A stretch of 7,152 nt of DNA, taken from positions 1 to 7,152 of the forward strand of contig DAOLIQ010000124.1 in NCBI GenBank assembly GCA_035328465.1, written 5' to 3'. Numbering within the stretch: the stretch's first letter is position 1; each line of letters starts with the position of its first letter. Shown here in pieces: positions 1-4,552 of this stretch. The stretch comes from JADJEI01 sp035328465 (GTDB lineage: Bacteria; Bacteroidota; Ignavibacteria; Ignavibacteriales; Ignavibacteriaceae). A program made the position numbers and the translations under genes. The notes below the pieces were generated by a model, which searched no databases, was not told the origin of the DNA, and saw only the letters and a list, made by a program, of their open reading frames with translations.

Positions 1-731
1 TTAGTCATCCATTCTGTAATCGCCGGTAAGATTTCCTTTTTTAATTTTACTTTGTTGCCGATAAAATTATCATCAACAAAGAAAACCGGACCGCGCCATC
101 CCGTAAAATATAATGCATCCAATTCAGCAATAACCTGGTCTTTTGTTTTGGTACGAGGATTTCTGCCATACAAAACTGTTATATCACAAAACTCACAATC
201 AAAAGGACAACCGCGTGAATATTGAAGATTCATAGAAGTGTAGTTGTTCATAGATACAAGATCCCATTCCGGTAATGGCGTGCTTGTAATATCAGCCCAA
301 TCCTCCGAAGTATAAATGTGTTTTGGTTTTCCATCAGCAAGATCTTTTAAAAAAAGTGGAAGTGTAATTTCAGCTTCATTTAATATCAGGTGATCGATAT
401 TTGGGTAATACTCATAGCTGCTGGTAAATAAAGGTCCGCCGGCTACAATCTTTGCATTCAATCCATTACATTTTTTTATTACATCATCGGCTGACTCACT
501 TTGAATTGACATCGCACTGATAAAAACTAAATCTGCCCAAAGAATATCATCGTCCATCAATTGGTTAGCATTCATATCTATTAGTTTTTTATTCCAATCT
601 TTGGGCAGCATTGAAGCAACTGTTAAAAGTCCTAAAGGCGGAAAACTTGCTTTTTTAGAAACAAACTTTAATGCGTGTTTAAAACTCCAGAATGTATCTG
701 GATACTTGGGGTAAACCATGAGTATATTCAT
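1..731 (-). CDS. B12-binding domain radical SAM protein, 3' part cut by the window edge
   Basis: Reading the minus strand from the ATG at 731-729 gives 243 uninterrupted codons to base 3; the gene continues beyond the window. Residues 1 to about 150 look like an N-terminal cobalamin-binding (Rossmann-type) domain, with the family-typical start MNILMVYPKYPDTFW, PPLGLLTVASMLP (31-43) and VAGGP (96-100). The radical SAM cluster motif RGCPFDCEFC supplies Cys175, Cys179 and Cys182, which bind the [4Fe-4S] cluster that cleaves S-adenosylmethionine. The stretch DITVLYGRNPRTK and later FFVDDNFIGNK match the COG1032 subgroup that usually carries a C-terminal DUF4070 domain and includes the hopanoid methylase HpnP. 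The substrate cannot be read from this part. The usual DxHxxG cobalamin motif appears as Asp52-Met-Asn54, without His, suggesting a His-off cofactor. Full relatives are about 430-480 residues, so roughly half is seen. Family call is firm; the specific reaction is unknown. Confidence 0.92.
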   Translation of the reverse strand, partial: MNILMVYPKYPDTFWSFKHALKFVSKKASFPPLGLLTVASMLPKDWNKKLIDMNANQLMDDDILWADLVFISAMSIQSESADDVIKKCNGLNAKIVAGGPLFTSSYEYYPNIDHLILNEAEITLPLFLKDLADGKPKHIYTSEDWADITSTPLPEWDLVSMNNYTSMNLQYSRGCPFDCEFCDITVLYGRNPRTKTKDQVIAELDALYFTGWRGPVFFVDDNFIGNKVKLKKEILPAITEWMT

Positions 732-738
732 TTTACAA

Positions 739-743
739 TCCTT
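739..743 (-). promoter_or_regulatory. Ribosome binding site of the radical SAM gene
   Basis: On the minus strand AAGGA lies 7 nt upstream of the ATG at 731. This supports the chosen start and shows that the organism uses Shine-Dalgarno pairing for at least some genes. Confidence 0.65.
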
Positions 744-785
744 GTACTAAATAAAAGTATTTAAACAGTTCTGATATTTTTATGC

Positions 786-817
786 GATATTAGTATCAGA
801 TATTAGCTTCTAATATC
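786..817. repeat. Double GATATTAG and its inverted copy: hairpin with two alternative 5' arms
   Basis: GATATTAG occurs at 786-793 and again at 799-806, followed by its exact reverse complement CTAATATC at 810-817. The nearer pair forms an 8-bp stem with a 3-nt loop; the farther pair could compete for the same 3' arm. It lies in the leader of the radical SAM gene, 55-86 nt before its start. The stem is AT-rich and has no T-run on either side, so it is a poor intrinsic terminator; a protein-binding or leader structure is possible. Confidence 0.4.
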
Positions 818-872
818 CTATCGATCATTAGATTGAAAAATGGACTAGATCTTTTTTATGAAAGATTTTTTT
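818..872 (-). repeat. Intergenic repeat element, copy 3 (divergent)
   Basis: This is the most divergent of three related intergenic elements (others at 2264-2330 and 3271-3325). In plus-strand reading it has TATCG (819-823), a core GATTGAAAAATGGA (831-844), CTAGATCT, and an inverted pair ATCTTT (849-854) / AAAGAT (861-866) around a 6-nt loop. The same order of blocks is seen in the other copies. It lies 38 nt beyond the stop codon of the 910-1419 gene and upstream of the radical SAM gene. Relationship to the other copies needs small gaps, so it is less certain than the match between copies 1 and 2. Confidence 0.45.
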
Positions 873-909
873 ACCGAAATGCTTTTGATAATTTATTTCA
901 TCACGGTTA

Positions 910-1419
910 TTATTTGTTTTTCTTGCCGTTATCCAGTTTATCCATTTTATTATTGTTCTCGTTAGATTCCTCATCATGCTCTTGCTGTTTAACCCAGTTG
1001 CTGTGTTCAGGATGATCTTTAATTACATAATATTTAGATTCCCGGCTATCGCGGATGAATTGCTGATCGTGACGATCTTTATATGAAAAATATTTTTCTT
1101 TATAATATTTATGATTTCGCCATGGTTCACTTTCATTAATAACAACTTTATAACCTTTATAGAAATCAAAGTTTATATAACGTGAGGGTACATTTGAGCT
1201 GTATCTCCAGCGGCCATTATTATAATAGTAATAACGATGCTGAGGAACGCTGTAGTAGGTTTCAATATCCGGCAAATAATAATATTCTACATGATCATAA
1301 CCTGTTGGACCCCAGATCGGTTGTTTATCTACATTGAAATTCAGATTTATCTGTGCATTCAGAGTACTTGCAGCGCCAAATAAAAATAAGGCTATGATTA
1401 TTACAAATAAGTATCGCAT
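910..1419 (-). CDS. Small secreted Tyr-rich protein of unknown function
   Basis: The product is 169 residues. Residues 1-22 form a clear signal peptide (MRYLFVIIIALFLFGAAS, then LNA before Gln23), so the mature protein starts near QINLNFNVDKQPIWGPTGYD and acts in the periplasm, at the surface or outside. The mature N-terminal half is rich in Tyr and Trp, with clusters EYYYLPDIETYY and HRYYYYNNGRWRY. The C-terminal part becomes highly charged and Asn/Lys/Glu/Asp-rich and looks disordered (about 140-169). I recognise the WGPxGYDxVEYYYLPDIExYY pattern from hypothetical exported proteins of Bacteroidota and relatives, but no function is known to me. A ribosome binding site AAAGGA lies 8 nt before the ATG. 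It follows RR1 by 60 nt and may be co-transcribed with it. No membrane segment other than the signal and no cysteine is seen. Confidence 0.85.
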   Translation of the reverse strand: MRYLFVIIIALFLFGAASTLNAQINLNFNVDKQPIWGPTGYDHVEYYYLPDIETYYSVPQHRYYYYNNGRWRYSSNVPSRYINFDFYKGYKVVINESEPWRNHKYYKEKYFSYKDRHDQQFIRDSRESKYYVIKDHPEHSNWVKQQEHDEESNENNNKMDKLDNGKKNK

Positions 1420-1427
1420 AATGTTTT

Positions 1428-1433
1428 TCCTTT
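1428..1433 (-). promoter_or_regulatory. Ribosome binding site of the small secreted protein gene
   Basis: AAAGGA on the minus strand, 8 nt before the ATG at 1419. It supports that start over downstream Met codons and keeps the signal peptide complete. Confidence 0.65.
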
Positions 1434-1479
1434 GTTAATTCAGTTATTATTTTTTAATCGAATCATATTCCATAATCAG

Positions 1480-2169
1480 CTAATTATTAACCATCGAGAT
1501 ACTTTTAGCAACTGTTTTAATTGTATCCGTCGTGTAAGAATAATTAGCAATTTCCAGTCGGGTATGCAGAGCAAGCTTTTCCATAATATTATGAATATGA
1601 CTCTTGACTGTGTAAGTGGATATATGAATTTTCTGACCAATCTCTTTATTACTCATACCTTCACTTAACAGCGATATTACTTCTTTTTCCCGCTTTGTCA
1701 TACGAACTGATTCCTGAAGTTTTGTTTTACCTTCCCTCACCGCGTGATCAACAATTTGAGAAAAAAGAGAATCAACTAATGTTGGGGGAAGAACTGTAGC
1801 TCCATCAGAAACAGTGCGTATAGTAATTAGAAAATCATTAAGGGATGCGTCTTTTAAGATAAATCCATTTGCACCTGCTTTTACAAATTGCAAAATATCA
1901 GCCTGCACAGGTGCAAGATCCATAACTATTATTTTTGCCATAGGAAAATCTTTCTTAACTATTTCTACTACATGCAAACTATTCTGGCTTCGCAATCCAA
2001 GATCGAGTAGAACAACGTTTGGTTTTAGTTGGCTGATTTTGATAAGACTATTTTTTGCATCACCTGATGCTGCTATAATTACAATATCCTTATGATGTCT
2101 TAGAATGGCATTTATTCCATCTCGAAGAAGACGGTTATCTTCAATTAGTAGTAATCTTATTTTTTTCAT
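1480..2169 (-). CDS. NarL/FixJ-type response regulator with LuxR DNA-binding domain (RR1)
   Basis: The 229-residue product has a receiver domain (about 4-120) and a LuxR-type helix-turn-helix (about 157-212, MTKREKEVISLLSEG, NKEIGQKIHISTYTVKSH). Receiver landmarks are Glu10-Asp11 (acidic pocket), Asp56 in LLDLGLRSQNS (phospho-acceptor) and Lys106 in FILKD. The switch Thr/Ser position is Asp84 in KIIVMDL, and the Pro usually found after the phospho-Asp is missing. Conformational signalling may therefore differ from the standard scheme; this is inference from the substitution. It should bind DNA as a dimer and control transcription; targets are not shown. No sensor kinase is encoded nearby. It is a paralogue of RR2 (3335-4027), about 55% identical in the receiver and 67% in the DNA-binding domain by hand count. 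The start at 2169 has only a weak upstream AAAGAT, but it places the IRLLLIEDN strand at the normal position. Confidence 0.93.
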   Translation of the reverse strand: MKKIRLLLIEDNRLLRDGINAILRHHKDIVIIAASGDAKNSLIKISQLKPNVVLLDLGLRSQNSLHVVEIVKKDFPMAKIIVMDLAPVQADILQFVKAGANGFILKDASLNDFLITIRTVSDGATVLPPTLVDSLFSQIVDHAVREGKTKLQESVRMTKREKEVISLLSEGMSNKEIGQKIHISTYTVKSHIHNIMEKLALHTRLEIANYSYTTDTIKTVAKSISMVNN

Positions 2170-2239
2170 CGCATTATCTTTTGGAATTACAAAATCAATT
2201 CATAGGTATATTAGATCTGTTCATTTTGCTAATATCAAA

Positions 2240-2261
2240 CTGCAAATAATTTGGCTGCAAA
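2240..2261. repeat. Paired CTGCAAA motifs upstream of RR1
   Basis: CTGCAAA occurs at 2240-2246 and 2255-2261, 15 bp apart, 71-92 nt upstream of the RR1 start. Two same-orientation copies in a promoter region could be binding half-sites. The 15-bp period is not a whole number of helical turns, and nothing links it to a known regulator. Confidence 0.2.
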
Positions 2262-2263
2262 AG

Positions 2264-2330
2264 CAATCGCTCAAAGGGATGAAAAAGGAACTACATCTTT
2301 TCGGTGTGAGAAGATAGAGGTTATTAAGTG
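2264..2330 (-). repeat. Intergenic repeat element, copy 1
   Basis: In plus-strand reading this holds CAATCG (2264-2269), the core GGATGAAAAAGGA (2277-2289), CTACATCT, and a hairpin ATCTTTTC (2295-2302) / GAGAAGAT (2308-2315) with loop GGTGT, then AGAGGTTATTAAGTG. The stretch 2264-2298 matches 3271-3305 without gaps at 28 of 35 positions, including the 13-bp core. It lies 11 nt past the stop of the 2342-3016 gene and about 95 nt before the RR1 start. It could be a 3'-UTR or terminator element of the upstream gene or a promoter element of the downstream gene. Confidence 0.6.
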
Positions 2331-2341
2331 TTAAAAGTAAT

Positions 2342-3016
2342 TTAGACTCCTCTTATTTGAGCTAATTCAAATTCAATGGTTCCATATCCTAAAACGTCTC
2401 TAAGCAAGCCCATCATCCCACCGCCCTCAATAATAATTTTTGCTTTTATTAAACCAAGACCTTCTGCATACCACTCGGTAACTCTATTTTTAACATCATC
2501 GCCTGATTCAATAATGGTTTCTATTTTTATTGCTTCCAGTCTCCCGGCTTTGGTCAAAATTAATTCCTTATTAAAAGATTTACCGCTAACCTTTACTTTA
2601 TTCATTTCGCCGTCTGAATATTCTTCACCTTCCCATTTCCATTCTGCGCCAGGAACTAAAGGAAGTGGAAATCTTAGGAGTGGCTTGTTGTATGTTACCG
2701 TTGCTTCTTTTTTTATAAATAAAAATATTTTCAAATACTGATATGTCTCTTTAGAATATACGCCGTCTTCTTTTATCATCAGTGTTTGCTTGTACTTAAA
2801 ATCATCTCCTTCGCTAAGACTGATCGTGAACTCACCATCCTGAAAATATATTGTGCTGCTTTCTCCAAACGATGATTCATATATCAATGTTTTTCCATTA
2901 TTAATTGGAAAGTATACGTTTGAGTTTTTAATAGTTTTATTTTTCTCTGATGGGTTAACACTATTGGCTGATAATAGTAAAAGCAGAATGAGGATATTAA
3001 GGAGTTTACTTTTCAT
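2342..3016 (-). CDS. Secreted protein of unknown function
   Basis: The product is 224 residues. An N-terminal signal peptide is evident (MKSKLLNILILLLLLSANSV, cleaved near residue 20; no lipobox Cys). The mature chain begins with Lys/Asn-rich sequence and then YFPINNGKTLIYESSF, a pattern common in exported beta-rich proteins of Bacteroidota-type bacteria that resemble the DUF3108 group. Alternating short polar and hydrophobic stretches suggest mostly beta structure. Near the C-terminus VTEWYAEGLGLIKAKI resembles the closing EWYAxGxGLxK strand of such proteins. The gene stands alone between RR2 and RR1, with a candidate promoter at 3065-3091, a GC-rich hairpin further upstream, and a weak AAAGAG ribosome binding site 9 nt before the ATG. 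Its function, perhaps in the periplasm or at the outer membrane, is not known to me; the DUF3108 resemblance is a recollection to be tested. Confidence 0.82.
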   Translation of the reverse strand: MKSKLLNILILLLLLSANSVNPSEKNKTIKNSNVYFPINNGKTLIYESSFGESSTIYFQDGEFTISLSEGDDFKYKQTLMIKEDGVYSKETYQYLKIFLFIKKEATVTYNKPLLRFPLPLVPGAEWKWEGEEYSDGEMNKVKVSGKSFNKELILTKAGRLEAIKIETIIESGDDVKNRVTEWYAEGLGLIKAKIIIEGGGMMGLLRDVLGYGTIEFELAQIRGV

Positions 3017-3064
3017 ATAGATTACTCTTTGAATTAATAGAAAGCAGGAATTAGTTTAAGATTT

Positions 3065-3091
3065 ATTATACTGTATTGATTGTTTTTCCAA
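3065..3091 (-). promoter_or_regulatory. Candidate sigma-70-type promoter for the 2342-3016 gene
   Basis: On the minus strand a perfect TATAAT (-10, 3070-3065) follows TTGGAA (-35, 3091-3086) with a 15-nt spacer, slightly short. The predicted start near 3058 would give a leader of about 42 nt. This is the best promoter-like sequence in the gap. Confidence 0.45.
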
Positions 3092-3109
3092 GCAGTAATT
3101 CTTTAATAG

Positions 3110-3145
3110 CCCGGCCGCAACCTACTTTGCTAGTTTGCAGCCGGG
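3110..3145 (-). repeat. GC-rich intergenic hairpin, 36 nt
   Basis: CCCGGC (3110-3115) pairs with GCCGGG (3140-3145). A second helix GCAACCTA (3117-3124) pairs with TAGTTTGC (3131-3138) with one mismatch, around a 6-nt loop (3125-3130). As minus-strand RNA the position joining the helices is a U-G wobble, so minus is the more stable orientation. It stands out by its G+C content in a strongly AT-rich gap. No T-run follows on either strand, so it is not a standard terminator. It resembles REP-type palindromes or a structured leader in the 5' region of the 2342-3016 gene, but it lies upstream of that gene's candidate -35. Confidence 0.6.
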
Positions 3146-3161
3146 AAGGGGTATCTATGAA

Positions 3162-3237
3162 CAATGAAAAGTCAATAAAGCAAACAGTAATTATCTTAAC
3201 TATTTCTTAACTAATAACTTTATTGTCATATTCATTG
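3162..3237. repeat. Imperfect inverted repeat enclosing two TCTTAACTA direct repeats
   Basis: CAATGAA (3162-3168) and CAATAAAG (3173-3180) pair with TTCATTG (3231-3237) and CTTTATTG (3218-3225), leaving a small internal loop. Between the arms, TCTTAACTA is repeated at 3194-3202 and 3205-3213, 11 bp apart, thus on the same face of the helix. An 11-bp direct repeat is the usual layout for OmpR/PhoB-type regulators, though the regulators seen here are of the LuxR type. Position: 145-221 nt before the start of the 2342-3016 gene. Confidence 0.35.
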
Positions 3238-3270
3238 CTGAACAATTATATTAAGAAATGCCTAACGGGA

Positions 3271-3325
3271 CAATCGTCCATAAGGATGAAAAAGGATTTA
3301 AATCTCTAGATAGGGTTACTGAATG
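3271..3325 (-). repeat. Intergenic repeat element, copy 2
   Basis: In plus-strand reading this has CAATCG (3271-3276), the core GGATGAAAAAGGA (3284-3296), TTTAAATCT, a very short ATCT/AGAT pair (3302-3311) and TAGGGTTACTGAATG. Compared with copy 1 it lacks about 10 nt of the hairpin but keeps both flanks, so the hairpin is the variable part. CAATCG is enclosed by GGAC and GTCC (3268-3271, 3276-3279). It begins, on the minus strand, 9 nt beyond the RR2 stop codon. Confidence 0.6.
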
Positions 3326-3334
3326 AAAGTTGGA

Positions 3335-4027
3335 TTACTCGTCCAATAGCGAAGTTTTATTGATTTCTGATTTATAGAGATCTGAAAAATGTGCATGCTT
3401 TGCAATTTGTACCCTGGTACTGAGCGCTAATTTTTCTAGAATGTTGTGGACATGACTTTTTACGGTGTAAGTTGAAAGATGAAGTTTTTGAGCAATTTCT
3501 TTATTCGTATCACCATTGGCAATAAGTTCGATCACCTGTCGTTCACGCTTTGTCATTTGAACCGAGTCATTAATTACAGTATTAGGTAATCCGTTTATTG
3601 CGTGATTAATTATCTGGGAAAATAGTGATCCGGTTAAGTGCGGTGGTAAAACCTGTGCCCCTTTAAATACATCTCGAATAGTTTTTAAAAATTCTGCTAC
3701 ACTTATATCCTTTAACATAAATCCCGAAACCCCTGCCTGAACAAATTCAAAAACATCTTCCTGTAATGGAATAAGATCCATTACAATTATTTTGGTCAAA
3801 GGATAATTTAACTTTATTAATTTTACAATTTGCAGACTATTCTGACTTCGCAAGCCGAGATCAAGAAGTACAATACTTGGTTTCAGTTTATCAATTAATG
3901 CAAGAATATTTTCGCCATTACCCACTGTAGTAACAACACTCATATCAGCTTGCTTTTTAAGCAGTGCAGCAATGCCTTCTCTCAAAAGACGATTATCTTC
4001 AATCAGTATTATTTTAATTTTATTCAT
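3335..4027 (-). CDS. NarL/FixJ-type response regulator with LuxR DNA-binding domain (RR2)
   Basis: The 230-residue product is built like RR1: receiver about 4-120, LuxR-type helix-turn-helix about 158-211 (MTKRERQVIELIANG, NKEIAQKLHLSTYTVKSH). Glu10-Asp11, phospho-acceptor Asp56 (LLDLGLRSQNS) and Lys106 (FMLKD) are kept, and as in RR1 the switch Thr/Ser is Asp84 (KIIVMDL). The shared change shows this is a property of the family and not decay of one copy. The DNA-recognition helix STYTVKSH is identical in RR1 and RR2, so the two may bind overlapping sites, while the linker (about 145-157) and C-terminal tail differ. The gene is divergent from the outer-membrane protein at 4553 across 525 bp, which contains an inverted repeat that could be a binding site. 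No kinase is present. The start is fixed by alignment with RR1; its ribosome binding site is weak. Confidence 0.93.
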   Translation of the reverse strand: MNKIKIILIEDNRLLREGIAALLKKQADMSVVTTVGNGENILALIDKLKPSIVLLDLGLRSQNSLQIVKLIKLNYPLTKIIVMDLIPLQEDVFEFVQAGVSGFMLKDISVAEFLKTIRDVFKGAQVLPPHLTGSLFSQIINHAINGLPNTVINDSVQMTKRERQVIELIANGDTNKEIAQKLHLSTYTVKSHVHNILEKLALSTRVQIAKHAHFSDLYKSEINKTSLLDE

Positions 4028-4051
4028 TTTGCTTTAGAAACCTAAGTAATA

Positions 4052-4078
4052 AATATATCGTAATGATCAAATTTACAA
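4052..4078 (-). promoter_or_regulatory. Candidate promoter of RR2
   Basis: Minus-strand TTGTAA (4078-4073) and TATATT (4057-4052) are separated by 15 nt, 25 nt before the RR2 start. Both boxes are AT-rich and could be chance in this composition; the position next to the inverted repeat at 4092-4131 is the main support. Confidence 0.3.
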
Positions 4079-4091
4079 ATGAAAAATAGAA

Positions 4092-4131
4092 AATATTTTC
4101 AACTGTGCAAATATAGAGTTGTGAAAATATT
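4092..4131. promoter_or_regulatory. Inverted repeat upstream of RR2, possible operator
   Basis: AATATTTTCA (4092-4101) and TGAAAATATT (4122-4131) are exact reverse complements, with a further AACT/AGTT pair inside (4101-4104 and 4117-4120, out of step by two bases). Arm centres are 30 bp apart. The left arm also sits in the perfect palindrome GAAAATATTTTC (4089-4100). It lies 65-104 nt before the RR2 start, just upstream of the candidate -35, a usual place for an activator or autoregulator site. Confidence 0.4.
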
Positions 4132-4247
4132 ATATCTATTTAGATTGAACTAGCCTTAGCGTTTTCTTCGCAGGTTATTAAATCGAGACTATGTTGTTAA
4201 TTTTTCATTAGATGTTGTCCTGATTTTAACGTCAATCATCTTGCGAG
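4132..4247. other. Intergenic stretch with no recognised feature
   Basis: This part of the divergent RR2/outer-membrane protein region has no credible open reading frame and no clear promoter or terminator. It is AT-rich and separates the RR2 control region from the MITE-like element. Confidence 0.5.
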
Positions 4248-4283
4248 AAATTTCATTTTTGAGACTTCTGAAAAATGAAACTT
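4248..4283. repeat. Hairpin whose loop is the outer end of the MITE-like element
   Basis: TTTCATTTTT (4251-4260) and AAAAATGAAA (4271-4280) are perfect reverse complements, extended by two more pairs after one mismatch (4248-4249 with 4282-4283). The 10-nt loop, GAGACTTCTG, is exactly the outer part of the left terminal repeat. This hairpin and the long-range pairing of the terminal repeats share bases 4271-4276 and cannot form together. Confidence 0.45.
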
Positions 4284-4390
4284 GTCGTTAATAACATTTT
4301 GTCTGATCACATCGGAATCAAAATCTAATAAAAGATACTGAAGAACAATGACATCATAACAAACGCGGAAAACAATTTTTCAGAAGTCTC
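4261..4390. mobile_element. MITE-like element, 130 bp, with perfect 16-bp terminal inverted repeats
   Basis: GAGACTTCTGAAAAAT (4261-4276) recurs as its exact reverse complement at 4375-4390, with 98 bp of non-coding sequence between. A perfect 16-bp pair at this distance is far beyond chance and is the form of a non-autonomous transposable element. The outer sequence GAGACTTCTGAAAA resembles, from memory, terminal repeats of some IS5-family elements (GAGACyTyTG...). No target-site duplication is visible: the flanks read ATTTTT and CTTTAT. The alternative is a regulatory cruciform or an RNA leader. It lies upstream of the candidate promoter of the outer-membrane protein gene. Confidence 0.55.
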
Positions 4391-4488
4391 CTTTATTCTA
4401 AATTAATTAAACCAAAGCAGGAATTCTTCTGTCTAACATCAGAAAGCATCTATCTTTAACTTACTGCTAAATAATCATAATTTGAATG

Positions 4489-4497
4489 TGATATAAC
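4489..4497 (+). promoter_or_regulatory. Candidate extended -10 promoter of the outer-membrane protein gene
   Basis: TGATATAAC is an extended -10 (TGn followed by TATAAC at 4492-4497); no good -35 is seen 16-18 nt upstream, which extended -10 promoters tolerate. The leader would be about 49 nt. No Shine-Dalgarno sequence precedes the ATG at 4553, which follows the AT-rich GTAATTTCGATT. Confidence 0.35.
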
Positions 4498-4552
4498 TCC
4501 TAAGTAAATAAATATCCCTTTTACAAATAAATACAGCTTCGTAATTTCGATT

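Noticed and set aside
833..1015. Plus-strand open frame of 60 codons
   Set aside because: It overlaps the end of the secreted-protein gene in antisense, is Leu/Ser/Phe-rich as expected from the opposite strand, and has no ribosome binding site.
1432..2317. Plus-strand open frames opposite and upstream of RR1
   Set aside because: Mostly antisense to a clear response regulator gene, with no recognisable protein pattern; the last covers repeat copy 1 only.
2376..2741. Plus-strand open frame of 121 codons
   Set aside because: Antisense to the secreted-protein gene with signal peptide; Pro/Ser-rich shadow composition.
3110..3145. Integron attC site
   Set aside because: No paired RYYYAAC/GTTRRRY core sites and no integrase or cassette layout.
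3080..3150. Cyclic-di-GMP (GEMM-type) riboswitch
   Set aside because: The minus strand has GCAAAG and GGTTGCGGCCGGG, reminiscent of the 3' half, but the conserved 5' half is missing and the bases are explained by a simple hairpin.
3330..3346. TTGGA/TCCAA hairpin over the RR2 stop codon as terminator
   Set aside because: Only 5 bp with a 7-nt loop and no T-run on the minus strand.
3042..4425. AAGCAGGAATT at 3042 and 4415, AAGCAGTAATT at 3090
   Set aside because: Short matches without extension on either side; such pairs are expected by chance in an AT-rich 7-kb sequence.
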